Shown: positions 27,125-36,356, counted from the stretch's first letter. The stretch: 64,000 bases of DNA from Flavimaribacter sediminis (GCF_019492055.1 NZ_JAICBX010000006.1:179617-243616); one strand, 5' to 3'. Notes: generated from the letters alone by a model not told the origin. Numbers and translations: made by a program.

Positions 27125-28594
27125 CTAAAGATCGTAAAGCGCGCCGAATTTTGTTTCCAGATAATCGATCAGCGGGCGTGTGGACGGCGCCTTTCCCGTC
27201 GCCTCGGCGATCAGGTCCTGCGGCGCCAGCAATCTGCCCCGACTGTGGACGCGCTCGCGAAGCCAGTCGAGGATCGGCGCGGTCTCGCCTGCCCGGACCA
27301 TGGCGTCGCGATCGGGCAGATCCGCCCGCATCGCCTCATCAAGACAGGCCGAATAGATGTTGCCGAGACTGTAGGTCGGAAAATAGCCGAACAAGCCGGC
27401 GGACCAGTGGACATCCTGCAGAACACCCAGCCGCGCATCCGGCGGCGCCTTGCCGAAGTCCCGTTCAAAACGCATGTTCCAGGCTGCCTCCAGATCTTCA
27501 GTCTCGAGACTTCCGTCGATCAGTTCGAGCTCCAGTTCAAAACGAAGCAGGATGTGCAGGTTGTAATGCACCTCGTCAGCCTCCGTTCTGACAAAGCCGG
27601 TTTGAACATGGTTCACCGCGGCGTAAAGCTCCTCCGGCCCGCGGAGGTTGAGAGTGTCGAAGCGAGTCTTCAGCGAGGGGAAAAACCATTCGGCAAACGG
27701 TTGCGAGCGCCCGATCTGGTTTTCCCAGAAACGCGACTGGCTCTCGTGAACGCCCATCGAACAATAGTCGCCGGCCGGAAGATAAGGGTGCGCCGCGCCC
27801 TGGGTGTAGAGAGCGTGGCCAACCTCGTGCATGGTCGAGAATAGGCAGTCCTGGATATCGGCCTCGTCGATCCTGGTCGTGATGCGGGCGTCGCTCACCG
27901 TGCCGCTGCTGAAGGGATGGACGGAAATATCGAGGCGTCCGGCCTTGAAGTCGTAACCCATGGTCTCAGCGACGAACCGAGCCAGATCGAGCTGATCGGA
28001 TTCCGGAAACGAGCCTGAAAGGGCCGTCGGAGCCGGCTTTTCCTGAATGCGCTCGCGTAACGAGACCAGCGCCGGGCGAAGGCTTTCCAGCAAAGGTTCG
28101 ACTTCCGCCGTTTCTGCGCCCGGCTCGAAACTGTCCAGCAGACTGTCATAAAGGCCGCCGTCTCCATCGGTCAGGCAGGCGGCTTCCTCACGCTTCAGAG
28201 CGACATTTCGTTTCAGAGCCGGCGCGAACACCGCATAGTCGTTTTGTTTGCGCGCTTCGGTCCACAACACCTGGCCCTCGGAGGCGGCTTTGGCGCTCGC
28301 TTCGGCAAGGGATTTCGGAATGCGGGTCGCCTTGTCGTATTGCCGGCGGGCCTCGTCCACGTTGCAGCGATCGAAGGGCGTAAGTTCCGCCTCGTTCAAT
28401 GCCGATATCCATTCCATCACTTGCGGGTCGGACTGGCGCGTGTGAATGGTCGCGGCAAGCGCCCCGATCTGTTCGGCGCGCAGGCTCGCGCCCTTCTCCG
28501 GCATCACGGTTTCCTGGTCCCAGTGGCTTGTCTCGGCTATCTGCAAGAGCAGCGAGGTCTGGCGGAGATGATCAAGGACGAGGTCAAATGTCAT
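27125..28594 (-). CDS. metallo-carboxypeptidase, peptidase family M32
   Basis: 489-residue Taq carboxypeptidase-type enzyme that removes C-terminal residues from peptides in the cytoplasm. Family motifs are all present: DQETVMP near the N terminus, the zinc-binding HEVGH followed by ALYTQG, HESQSRFWEN, and the late PTYSLGNIYSA segment. The length is typical (about 490-510). The ATG at 28594 is preferred to a TTG 36 bases earlier because MTFDLVLDHLR fits the family start. Confidence 0.92.
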   Translation of the reverse strand: MTFDLVLDHLRQTSLLLQIAETSHWDQETVMPEKGASLRAEQIGALAATIHTRQSDPQVMEWISALNEAELTPFDRCNVDEARRQYDKATRIPKSLAEASAKAASEGQVLWTEARKQNDYAVFAPALKRNVALKREEAACLTDGDGGLYDSLLDSFEPGAETAEVEPLLESLRPALVSLRERIQEKPAPTALSGSFPESDQLDLARFVAETMGYDFKAGRLDISVHPFSSGTVSDARITTRIDEADIQDCLFSTMHEVGHALYTQGAAHPYLPAGDYCSMGVHESQSRFWENQIGRSQPFAEWFFPSLKTRFDTLNLRGPEELYAAVNHVQTGFVRTEADEVHYNLHILLRFELELELIDGSLETEDLEAAWNMRFERDFGKAPPDARLGVLQDVHWSAGLFGYFPTYSLGNIYSACLDEAMRADLPDRDAMVRAGETAPILDWLRERVHSRGRLLAPQDLIAEATGKAPSTRPLIDYLETKFGALYDL

Positions 28595-28654
28595 GACCAC
28601 GCAGTTAGACAGGAATTCACCGAATGGCAACCGACGCGTCTGCGCGGACTTCGT

Positions 28655-29278
28655 TCAGTCGGATATCCGCGCCAGTTCGGCATGGGCGTCCGCAAAGTAC
28701 GACATTGGCCAATGGCGGGAGTGGATGTGCCCGGCGCCGTCGGCGACATTCCAGACGAGGGTCAGTTCGTCGGCCGTTTGATCGGAGAATATTTCGATCA
28801 GCGCATGGGCGGAAGGGCCCGTGAAAACACAGAGGTTCTGACTGGCGCACGCCTGCGTATCCAGGTTCCAGACCGGTTTGCCGTCGCGTTGAAGATACGC
28901 GCCGCTTTCCGCCGAAATCAGGTCTTCTCCCAGATAAAACGCAACCTGCGTCCCTTTGCCGTCTGCTCCAACCGTCGCAGACAGCGTTACCTGATAGGGT
29001 GAATAGTCGATGGCGTCGTAGGCTATAAAGGAATCGGCGAGACGCATGTAACAGCGCTGCTCTGATGACATCGCCTGCCCGTCTCCGGGATTGTCCGAAA
29101 CCGGTTGCTTGCAGAAAGTTTCCCATTCATCGAAACGGGCGTGGTGATTGTACCTCCAGCCGACGTCATCTTCACTGTGTATTCTCTCCCTGGCCTGCCC
29201 AACTTCCTCCGAAGTCATGGTGACAACAGCCAGCGCTCCGGCAAGCAACGCCGCAGCGGCAATCGTAAACGGACGCAT
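28655..29278 (-). CDS. secreted or membrane-anchored protein, unknown function
   Basis: 207 residues with an N-terminal hydrophobic segment (about 3-20) that is a signal peptide or anchor. The mature part has four cysteines (in ETFCKQ, QRCYMR, QACASQ and NLCVF), consistent with two disulfides in the periplasm. The cysteine pairs and the repeated beta-strand pattern faintly recall invasion-associated locus B-type proteins, but I cannot confirm a family. It is followed on the same strand by the carboxypeptidase gene after 60 bases. Confidence 0.5.
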   Translation of the reverse strand: MRPFTIAAAALLAGALAVVTMTSEEVGQARERIHSEDDVGWRYNHHARFDEWETFCKQPVSDNPGDGQAMSSEQRCYMRLADSFIAYDAIDYSPYQVTLSATVGADGKGTQVAFYLGEDLISAESGAYLQRDGKPVWNLDTQACASQNLCVFTGPSAHALIEIFSDQTADELTLVWNVADGAGHIHSRHWPMSYFADAHAELARISD

Positions 29279-29308
29279 ATCGTTTCACCGTTTTTTGTTA
29301 CAGGTCGA

Positions 29309-29416
29309 ATGCTCAGGAAATGGTTCTACCATCCTGATTACGAAGGATTTTTCGGTTCGATGGATGAAAATATGGTGATCGGTTTCCTGAATGCAATACA
29401 TGTCAGAAAAACGTGA
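29309..29416 (+). CDS. possible 35-residue small protein
   Basis: Short frame beginning MLRKWFYHPDYEGFFGSM in the 286-base gap before the HlyD-like gene. It is aromatic and charged and looks protein-like, but the ribosome site (CAGGT, four bases upstream) is weak and no family is known. It could be chance. Confidence 0.2.
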   Translation: MLRKWFYHPDYEGFFGSMDENMVIGFLNAIHVRKT

Positions 29417-29564
29417 TCGCCCTGCATCCAGCCATCTGGTCGCGCCGACCATCTCAATCTATAGTAGTCGCAAGGGTGAGCGGCAATTGACGGTTTTCGA
29501 CTGCCCGAAATAGTTTTCGGATGTTATTTTCCGCCGAATACAATAATGGAATTGCATTAGCGAC

Positions 29565-30800
29565 ATGTCCAAGGCGCCGCGACAGGGAAACCCCCGCTTT
29601 CTGATGATTCTTGTGGCTGGCGTCCTTGCCTTTCTTCTCTACTCGGCCTGGATCGGCGGACCCTATCTCAGATCCGTTTTTATACGAGACTCGGCGATCA
29701 CCACCTGGAAACAGCTTGCAACCGCGCCAATAGCAGGCGACATCGCTACGCCCTTGCCCGATATTGGAACACAGGTTGGTCCGGACACATCTGCAATTCT
29801 GATACGCAACGATCGACTTTTCACGCAGAAAAATCGTGTCGATGACCTCGAACAACGGGTCAATGCAATTCGGGAACAAATGGCCGAGGCCGGGCAGTTT
29901 CTCGATCAGTTACACGAGATGGAAAGCGCACGTCTGGGACGTCGACAGGCCTATGCGCGCATTTTTCGCCAGCGATTGCGCAGGGAAATCGCCGAACTCA
30001 AGCAGGACAACGCAGCGCAACTGACCCAGATAACGGTGCTTGAAGAACTGCTGGAGCGTTTGAAATCCGCAGGAAGCGGCACAATAGTGCCGCAGACGAG
30101 AATTGACGAAACGGCCCTGCGTCTCTCAGAGCTCCGCCAGAACCAGGCAAGCAAGACGGCGCATTTGGCCAGGGCCGTTGAGCAGCTCAAATTCGCTGAT
30201 TCGGGGCATTACCAGAACTATGACGGCGAGGTTCCCGCCTGGGCTCTGGACGATGCGAGCGATCTGCGTCTGCAACGTTTGCAAATGACGATGCACAGGC
30301 AGGAGCTGGACTCTCAAGCGCGCTTTCTGGAGTCCGAACTTCAATCGGCGCGCGCAGACCTTGCGCGCTTGTCCGAAGCTGAAGTGCATGTACCGGCTGG
30401 CGCAACGATTCTCAGTATAGAGTCGAGAACCGGCGCAGTCGTTCAGCCCGGACAGGTGGTGCTCACCTGGGTGGATTGCTCGGAGCTTTTCGTTGACGTT
30501 CCGGTTTCCGATGCCGAGACGCCCCTGATCCATCCAGGCATGAACGCGCGCGTCGTCATCGAAGGTTCTGGCGCGCCTGTCGGGGCGAGCGTCATTCTCG
30601 TCCGCGGTTCAGCGGCGAGTCTTGGCCCTGACGACCTCGCCGCAATAGCCAAGGGACGAGACCCGGGTCGCGCCCAGGTTCTGCTCTCACTCGAGCCCGA
30701 CGATCTCGAGGTTGAAACCTGCCCGATCGGCCAGGCCGCCTATGTCGAATTTCCCGATATTGGTCTCATCGACATCATCAGGGCGCGAATGAGACTATGA
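29565..30800 (+). CDS. HlyD-like membrane fusion protein
   Basis: 411 residues: one N-terminal membrane segment (about 12-34), a long coiled-coil region (about 90-280, rich in Glu/Gln/Arg/Leu), and a C-terminal beta domain with TGAVVQPGQVVLTWVD and FVDVPVSDAE that matches the second half of the barrel-sandwich of HlyD/EmrA proteins. It is anchored in the inner membrane with most of the protein in the periplasm. A TTGACG at 29487-29492 may be the -35 element of its promoter. Its stop overlaps the start of the CDF-like gene (ATGA). HlyD-type proteins normally serve ABC, MFS or RND transporters, so pairing with a CDF-like protein is unusual. Confidence 0.75.
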   Translation: MSKAPRQGNPRFLMILVAGVLAFLLYSAWIGGPYLRSVFIRDSAITTWKQLATAPIAGDIATPLPDIGTQVGPDTSAILIRNDRLFTQKNRVDDLEQRVNAIREQMAEAGQFLDQLHEMESARLGRRQAYARIFRQRLRREIAELKQDNAAQLTQITVLEELLERLKSAGSGTIVPQTRIDETALRLSELRQNQASKTAHLARAVEQLKFADSGHYQNYDGEVPAWALDDASDLRLQRLQMTMHRQELDSQARFLESELQSARADLARLSEAEVHVPAGATILSIESRTGAVVQPGQVVLTWVDCSELFVDVPVSDAETPLIHPGMNARVVIEGSGAPVGASVILVRGSAASLGPDDLAAIAKGRDPGRAQVLLSLEPDDLEVETCPIGQAAYVEFPDIGLIDIIRARMRL

Positions 30801-31729
30801 GGCTACTTTCTGAAAGGACACGCGACCCCACCAGGAAGGAAATTTCCCACGAACGGGCTGTCATATACTCAAGTCTGGCTGATTCTTCCGCCAGCCTGCT
30901 GCAGCTCGTTTTCGCGGTCACCACCGGTTCGCTAACGCTTCTCAGCGAATTTGCCCGTTCAAGCTTCATGCTGATGATCGAAGTTTATTCCCTGTGGCTG
31001 CTGGCGGGCATCCATCGGGGGCGCATGACGCATTTTCAGTACGGCGTTGGAAAGATCGAACAGTTTTCGTGGCTGATCATCGGCCTTGGCATGACCGCCA
31101 GCGGCGTCTGGGTCGCCGAAAAGGTCGTCCGTTCCCTCGTTGAAGAAAGCGTGCCTCCGACGCCGATGGGGCTGGCTTTCGCTGCAATCGTCAACGCCTT
31201 CAACCTGACGATCAACTGGGTTTCCCTGTTCGCCCTTGTTTCCGGCGATCGAACGGAAGAATCCGAAATCTACAAGGCGCAGATCAAATCCCGGGTCGTC
31301 AAATGCGCAAATTCCACTTTCCTGCAAATAACCCTAACAGTGGCCACCCTGGCGAAGGATCCGGTGGTCGGACTTTTCATGGACGGTCTCGGCGCTGCGT
31401 TCGTTGCGGTCATTATGGTGGTCAATGGACTCATGATGATTGCAAGGAGCCTCCCGGATCTCCTCGATGCGCCTCTGTCAGGGATTGAACTTTCACAAAT
31501 TTCGGAAACGGTTCGCGCCCTGGATGCACCACATGTCCAGATACTTAATATTCGGTCACGGCGCTCGGGGCAGTTTCCGCATGTCGAAATTCTTGTATCG
31601 CCCGTCGGCGGAGATTCAGCAGGCAAACTGCTTGAAGAGATCGGGCGTCTGCGTGATGCGCTTCGCGCGCTCGACAGCCACATAGACGCGACTTTTGTTG
31701 TCGCGCTGCAAGACAAGGCTGCAACCTGA
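30797..31729 (+). CDS. cation diffusion facilitator-like membrane protein with altered metal site
   Basis: 310 residues with the CDF layout: about six transmembrane segments, then a cytoplasmic C-terminal domain (about 225-305) of the metallochaperone-like fold. The second and fifth helices, which in zinc transporters carry the Asp/His metal ligands, read LLSEFARSSFML and VVKCANSTFLQ here, so the usual D-x3-D and H-x3-D residues appear to be missing. It may transport something else or act as a membrane partner of the upstream HlyD-like protein. It shares four bases with that gene and is surely co-expressed. The family assignment is fairly sure, a zinc function is not. Confidence 0.7.
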   Translation: MRLLSERTRDPTRKEISHERAVIYSSLADSSASLLQLVFAVTTGSLTLLSEFARSSFMLMIEVYSLWLLAGIHRGRMTHFQYGVGKIEQFSWLIIGLGMTASGVWVAEKVVRSLVEESVPPTPMGLAFAAIVNAFNLTINWVSLFALVSGDRTEESEIYKAQIKSRVVKCANSTFLQITLTVATLAKDPVVGLFMDGLGAAFVAVIMVVNGLMMIARSLPDLLDAPLSGIELSQISETVRALDAPHVQILNIRSRRSGQFPHVEILVSPVGGDSAGKLLEEIGRLRDALRALDSHIDATFVVALQDKAAT

Positions 31730-31742
31730 GCGGGATTAAGCA

Positions 31743-31773
31743 TTGACAATATATACCATTATGGTATATATTG
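31743..31773 (+). promoter_or_regulatory. promoter overlapped by a perfect 27-bp palindrome (operator)
   Basis: TTGACA at 31743-31748 and TATATT at 31767-31772, 18 bases apart, form a near-consensus sigma-70 promoter for the small gene at 31812. A perfect inverted repeat, CAATATATACCA / TGGTATATATTG with a 3-base centre (31747-31773), fills the spacer and the -10 box, which is the place for a repressor operator. The regulator is not identifiable. Confidence 0.8.
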
Positions 31774-31811
31774 AGACCCTATTCCTTGTTCATCCCCTTA
31801 AGCCATCTTCA

Positions 31812-32129
31812 ATGTTTACAACTCAATATTCTTTCGACGAATTGCCTGTGTGCATCGGCGCAACGGAAATTGCGCAGTGCTCCGGCACAGCCCTGCTTGA
31901 AGGCGAATTCGGTCCCCATGATTATGGATTTCGCGTGATTGGCGTTGAATTGCAAGGCAACCTTGCCGGCGATTATCGCGACAAACGACATGTCGTCCTG
32001 AACGCTGGATCCGACGACGCTCTTGCCCTGATCCTGTTTCGCAATATCGCCCGCGCAATCGAGCGCGACCGTTGCGCAGCGGACCATTACTACGACGAAA
32101 TGAATGACCTGATGCACAACGCCGCTTAG
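31812..32129 (+). CDS. small protein of unknown function
   Basis: 105 residues, acidic, with three cysteines and a C-terminal helical part (AIERDRCAADHYYDEMNDLM). I do not recognise it. The ATG at 31812 is chosen because the longer in-frame starts at 31743 and 31761 lie inside a strong promoter; the start point of transcription should be near 31780. It is followed by a stable hairpin at 32245. Its palindromic operator suggests it is induced by a specific signal. Confidence 0.6.
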   Translation: MFTTQYSFDELPVCIGATEIAQCSGTALLEGEFGPHDYGFRVIGVELQGNLAGDYRDKRHVVLNAGSDDALALILFRNIARAIERDRCAADHYYDEMNDLMHNAA

Positions 32130-32244
32130 GAAGCGCGCTGTGTCAATCCGGTCCGCGCCAATGCGGCTTTCGCCATCCTGACGCCTCATAGTTGGTTTAG
32201 AAACGAACTTCTGGATGGTGGCTCTGCGCCATTGTTCGGCACGG

Positions 32245-32270
32245 AGGCGGTTGCGGCGACGCAACCGCCT
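32245..32270 (+). terminator. strong hairpin, likely terminator of the small gene
   Basis: An 11-bp perfect stem AGGCGGTTGCG / CGCAACCGCCT with a GCGA tetraloop, followed by TTTCCCGGTTTT. The T tract is broken, so termination may be partial; it could also act in the leader of the downstream kinase gene. Confidence 0.55.
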
Positions 32271-32363
32271 TTCCCGGTTTTAAACATGCGCGGACTTCCC
32301 CAAATCCACCAAACTGGTTTATCAGTCCTGCGATCAGACAACTATTCGCCGGGACAAGTCAGT

Positions 32364-33278
32364 ATGCCAATTCCGCAAGGCCCCCTGAAAATAGCCTGTG
32401 TCGGCGAGGCCATGATCGAACTCCTGTTGAACAGCGACGGAACCGCCGCCAGTGTCGGATACGCGGGCGATACGCTCAATACCGCAATCTACTTGCGACG
32501 ACAGATAGCGGCTGAAAACGAAGTGGCGTTCGTTTCCTGCATAGGCGCGGACCCGTTTTCCGAACGCATGGCGCATTTCATTGAATCACAGGGCGTCTCG
32601 ACACGGTCCCTGGCGCGCATCAACGACAGGTTGCCTGGTCTCTATTCCATCAGCACCGACGAGAATGGCGAACGATCGTTCTTCTACTGGCGGGAAAACT
32701 CCGCCGCCCGTCAGATGTTCGCAGGAAGAGATTTCAGCACCCTGGAAAACTACGACGTCATCTATCTGTCAGGCATCTCGCTCGCGATCCTGCCGGAGGA
32801 TATACGCGAGGCGCTGTTCCTCTGGATCGAGCGCTTTCGCGAGGCCGGAGGACTGTTTTCCTTCGACTCCAATTATCGACCGCGCCTTTGGGGAAGCCAG
32901 GATGCGGCAAGAAAAGCCGTCGCCCGCGCCTGGCGAATGGCGGATATCGCGCTCCCGTCCATCGATGATGAAATGGTGTTGTTCGAAGACAAATCCGAAA
33001 CGCAAACGCTTGAGCGTTTGCGTAGCTATGGCGTTCGTTCCGGGGCGCTCAAACGCGGTCCGCTCGGCCCTGCGCCGCTCGGCGAGGCGGACATTTCGAA
33101 ATGCGTGTTCAAGCCGGCGAAATCAGTCGTCGACACGACCGCGGCGGGCGACAGCTTCAACGGCGGGTTTCTTGGCGCCTTCCTTTCCGGCGCAAGCCTT
33201 GAAGCCGCGATGCAGGCCGGCCACGACCTTGCGTCACGCGTCGTCGGACATCGGGGCGCGATTATTCCGAAGGACTGA
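32364..33278 (+). CDS. PfkB family sugar kinase, 2-dehydro-3-deoxygluconokinase-like
   Basis: 304-residue ribokinase-fold enzyme. It starts with KIACVGEAMIELL, has GYAGDTLNTAIYLRR (substrate loop of KDG kinases) and ends with the PfkB signature DTTAAGDSFNGGFLGAF, in which the aspartate of GDS is the catalytic base. This pattern fits KdgK, which phosphorylates 2-keto-3-deoxygluconate in the cytoplasm before Entner-Doudoroff cleavage. The ATG at 32364 matches the family start; longer readings from 32232 run through the hairpin. No KDPG aldolase is next to it, so the assignment is from sequence only. Confidence 0.8.
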   Translation: MPIPQGPLKIACVGEAMIELLLNSDGTAASVGYAGDTLNTAIYLRRQIAAENEVAFVSCIGADPFSERMAHFIESQGVSTRSLARINDRLPGLYSISTDENGERSFFYWRENSAARQMFAGRDFSTLENYDVIYLSGISLAILPEDIREALFLWIERFREAGGLFSFDSNYRPRLWGSQDAARKAVARAWRMADIALPSIDDEMVLFEDKSETQTLERLRSYGVRSGALKRGPLGPAPLGEADISKCVFKPAKSVVDTTAAGDSFNGGFLGAFLSGASLEAAMQAGHDLASRVVGHRGAIIPKD

Positions 33279-33290
33279 ACGCGGCGTTCG

Positions 33291-34220
33291 TCACTCAATC
33301 GGTTCGAGACTTTCCTCTAGCTGCTCACGCCTGGATTCGTGCTGCTTGGGAAGCATGAACCCCTGGCCCAGTTCACTCAGCTTTTCGTCCGTGTTGAAAC
33401 CCGGCTCGTTCGTGGCTATCTCGAAAAGCACGCCCCCCGGCGAGCGAAAATAGATCGCGAAGAAATAGCTGCGATTCTTGACCTGCGTCACGCGATAGCC
33501 GTTGTTCAGCAGGGTCTCGCGGACCTTTTCCTGTTCCTTGCGGCTTTCCACGGCGAAGGCGATATGGTGGACTGCCCCTGCGCCGGCCTTGGCCGGATCG
33601 GCGTGCGGCAATTCCTGTATGTCGATGCAATCGGCGCCATTGCCCTTCGCAAGCTGGTAGCGATGGTGATTGCCTTCCTTGCCCTGGAACTCATAGCCCA
33701 TCAACTTCAGAAATTCCGCGGTCGCCGCCGCATCCGCAAGCCGCAGGCTGACGGAGTGAAGACCACGAATGCCGATGTCGGTGGAAAGGTCCGATCCGTC
33801 CCAGGCCTTCCGCTTGTCACGAGGGTTCTCGATGATTGCGATTTCCTCGCCGTCCAGCCCCTGAAACCTCAGCCGTTTCTGTCCGAAATACTCATCCGAG
33901 CTGACGAGCCTGAGCTTCAGTTCCTCGACATGCGCCTCCCAGAAGGTCCGCGCGCCCTCCGGCGCGGAAAAGGCCACGCAGCCAACCTCTCCCGATCCCA
34001 TTCGGCTGCCGGAAAGGCTCGGAAAGGGAAAATAGGTGATCAACGTGCCGGGCGCGCCAATGCGCGTTCCGTAATAGAGATGATAGGCGTCGGGAACGTC
34101 GAAATTGATCGTCTTCTTGACTCTCCGCAATCCGAGCCACTTCGTGAAGAAACGATTATTCGCAGACGCATCGCGCGTCAGGGAGGTGACGTGGTGCAAA
34201 CCTCTTACCTCTGAAATCAT
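33291..34220 (-). CDS. ring-cleaving dioxygenase of the VOC superfamily (MhqO/MhqA-like)
   Basis: 309 residues with two tandem glyoxalase/VOC modules: GLHHVTSLTRDASANNRFF at the start and GLHSVSLRLADAAATAEF in the middle. Conserved VHHIAFAV and FEIATNEPGF supply metal ligands (His and Glu). Proteins of this type open hydroquinone or catechol rings or protect against quinones. It is convergent with the kinase gene and stands alone. Confidence 0.85.
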   Translation of the reverse strand: MISEVRGLHHVTSLTRDASANNRFFTKWLGLRRVKKTINFDVPDAYHLYYGTRIGAPGTLITYFPFPSLSGSRMGSGEVGCVAFSAPEGARTFWEAHVEELKLRLVSSDEYFGQKRLRFQGLDGEEIAIIENPRDKRKAWDGSDLSTDIGIRGLHSVSLRLADAAATAEFLKLMGYEFQGKEGNHHRYQLAKGNGADCIDIQELPHADPAKAGAGAVHHIAFAVESRKEQEKVRETLLNNGYRVTQVKNRSYFFAIYFRSPGGVLFEIATNEPGFNTDEKLSELGQGFMLPKQHESRREQLEESLEPIE

Positions 34221-34385
34221 TTCCCCTCTTTCCGGACGCCGTGCATGTCACTTGTATGGATCGGTTGTCATAACTGTCGAACCGACAGCAACGCAAGCTG
34301 CAATACTGTAGTTATACCCAATCACAATTCGAACTGACCCTTTCCTCTCAAGTTCAGGAAAGACTGAAACCGCGTCCGCTGGACT

Positions 34386-35108
34386 TCACCGTCCGCCCCC
34401 GAGATGCTCCAGCAATTCGTCGCGCACGCTTGAAATATGTTCCCGCGTCAATCGCGCCGCCAGTTCGGCGTTTCCGTTTTCACAGGCCTCCAGAATGGCC
34501 AGGTGCTCGCGATGCGCCTTTTCAACGCCATGGGATATCGACAGTTGGGTGTCAACATATCGCTCCGTCCGGTCCAGAGCATTGTCGATCATGTCCAGAT
34601 GATATTTCAGTCCGCTGTCGCGATACAGGCTGTAGTGGAACTTGCGGTTAAGCTTGCTCCAGCTTTTCGAGTCATCCGTGCGGCGGAATTCATCGCAGTA
34701 GGCGCGCGCCTTGGACAGGGACGCCGACGTCATTTTCGGAACGGATGCAGCGATCACCTCGCTCTCCATCAGAATCCGGAAATCGAAAATCTCCGAAGCC
34801 TCCCTGTGCGATATGCCCGCCACGACCGCGCCCCGATAACGCCGGTTGGTGACGAGTCCTTCCTGTTCCAGCTTCGAGAGAGCTTCCCGGACAGGGATAC
34901 GGCTTGTATTGAACTGGCAGGCGATATCATCCTGCCGCAACGGCGTTCCATCTTCCAGCTCGCCGTCGATGATCGCTTTTCTCAGAGAATCATAGACGAT
35001 CGAACCCGCGGAGGCGCGGTTACCGATATCGATCGATTTCAGCTTCAGATTCGACGCCATCTGCGGAGTTCCGGGGGTAATCCAAAGGGTGCAAATACCT
35101 GCGTCCAT
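34386..35108 (-). CDS. GntR family regulator (FCD type), probable hydroxyproline regulator
   Basis: 240 residues. An N-terminal winged helix (IVYDSLRKAIIDGEL, then SRIPVREALSKLEQEGLV) is followed by an all-helical FCD effector domain. It is divergent from the hypD-like gene and should control the hydroxyproline cluster, binding an intermediate. Start: the ATG at 35108 (or GTG at 35111) has GGAGGA upstream; ATG at 35060 is also possible. The longer reading from 35159 would run through the operator palindrome at 35134-35149 and is rejected. Regulation of its own gene is likely given that operator. Confidence 0.8.
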   Translation of the reverse strand: MDAGICTLWITPGTPQMASNLKLKSIDIGNRASAGSIVYDSLRKAIIDGELEDGTPLRQDDIACQFNTSRIPVREALSKLEQEGLVTNRRYRGAVVAGISHREASEIFDFRILMESEVIAASVPKMTSASLSKARAYCDEFRRTDDSKSWSKLNRKFHYSLYRDSGLKYHLDMIDNALDRTERYVDTQLSISHGVEKAHREHLAILEACENGNAELAARLTREHISSVRDELLEHLGGGR

Positions 35109-35133
35109 CACTATCTCACTTCCTCCAGATTGT

Positions 35134-35149
35134 AAATTGGATCCAATTT
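35134..35149. promoter_or_regulatory. 16-bp palindromic operator, GntR/FCD type
   Basis: AAATTGGATCCAATTT is a perfect palindrome 25 bases before the regulator start. The core TTGGATCCAA has the form usual for FCD-type GntR operators (TTG-N-AT-N-CAA). It lies in the divergent region and most probably binds the adjacent regulator. Confidence 0.75.
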
Positions 35150-35390
35150 CATTGACCACTTAAACTGATGTGGTATGGAATTGTGGCGATCGGAATAGCG
35201 CGGCGGCCTTGAGCAGGCGGAACCGGAGATTCTCGGCGCCGCGCCCGGTTCGCTCAGAGCCGCGAATTTTCGATCATGATATAAAACAATAGGTTGCGCT
35301 GTATCTTTATCTCACTGAAAACGGGCGGAAAAAGATTAAACTTTCGCAATGCTAGGATTGCTGCCGCGGGCAGCCTGAAAGGACGATGAA

Positions 35391-36284
35391 ATGTGGCAAG
35401 GCGTCATACCTGCGGTCACCACCAAATTCACCAACGATAATGGTCTTGACCATGCGGAGATGGAGCGCTGCTACGCCCTTATGATGGACGCCGGCTGTCA
35501 TGGTTTGATAGCCTGCGGCACATTGGGCGAAGGCAACATGCTGTCGCATGACGAGCGGCTCGAAGTCCTTCACCTTTGCAAGCAGGCGACCGGCGACAAG
35601 CCCGCCCTTCTCACGATTTCGGAACCCGGAACGAGAGAAGCCTGCGACCTGGCGAAGCGGGCGGCGGGCGCCGGCGCGGACGGATTGATGATCGTCCCCT
35701 CGCCGCTCTACCACAGCGGCCGTGACGAGACGATCGCCAATCTCAGGGCGATCGCCGAGGCTGGCGACCTTCCTGTCATGATCTACTCCAATCGCGTCGG
35801 ATACCGCGTCGACGTGACACCGGACATGATGGAGGAACTGGCCGACGACCCGCGCTTCGTCGCGATCAAGGAAAGCTCGGACGATATCCGGCGCACGACC
35901 GAGATCTTCAATCGTCTCGGAGATCGATACGATGTTCTTACGGGCGTCGACAATCTTGGATTTGAAGCCATGACGGCGGGCGCCGTGGGCTGGGTCGCAG
36001 GACTGGTCGTCGCCTTCCCGCGCGAAACGGTCGCGATCTACGACCTGATCCGCAAGGGCCGATATGCGGAAGCGCTCGCCATCCATCGCTGGTTCCGTCC
36101 CCTGCTCGATCTCGATGTTTCGACCTGGCTCGTGCAACAAATCAAGCTTGCGGAAGTTATTGAAATAGGGTCCAATGATCGCGTGCGCATGCCGCGTCAA
36201 CCACTCCGGGGCGAACATCGCGAAAGGGTGGAAAAGATCGTAAGGCTGGCAATCGAAAGCCGGCCTGTATTGCCGCGAAACTAA
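35391..36284 (+). CDS. hypD: pyrroline-4-hydroxy-2-carboxylate deaminase-like (DapA family)
   Basis: 297-residue TIM-barrel of the dihydrodipicolinate synthase/N-acetylneuraminate lyase family. The Schiff-base lysine is in FVAIKESSDD (about residue 158), and YHSGRDE and MIYSNRVGYRVD contain the tyrosines around the site. In hydroxyproline clusters this family member (HypD) converts 1-pyrroline-4-hydroxy-2-carboxylate to 2-ketoglutarate semialdehyde plus ammonia. The neighbours (oxidoreductase and epimerase) support that role over lysine synthesis. AAAGGACG precedes the ATG. It is the first gene of a three-gene operon. Confidence 0.8.
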   Translation: MWQGVIPAVTTKFTNDNGLDHAEMERCYALMMDAGCHGLIACGTLGEGNMLSHDERLEVLHLCKQATGDKPALLTISEPGTREACDLAKRAAGAGADGLMIVPSPLYHSGRDETIANLRAIAEAGDLPVMIYSNRVGYRVDVTPDMMEELADDPRFVAIKESSDDIRRTTEIFNRLGDRYDVLTGVDNLGFEAMTAGAVGWVAGLVVAFPRETVAIYDLIRKGRYAEALAIHRWFRPLLDLDVSTWLVQQIKLAEVIEIGSNDRVRMPRQPLRGEHRERVEKIVRLAIESRPVLPRN

Positions 36285-36356
36285 TCCATACGGACCCGCG
36301 GCAGATTAGGCGGAACGAACCTTGGCGCGGTTGCCCGGTTTGAGTTGAAGTAAGTT

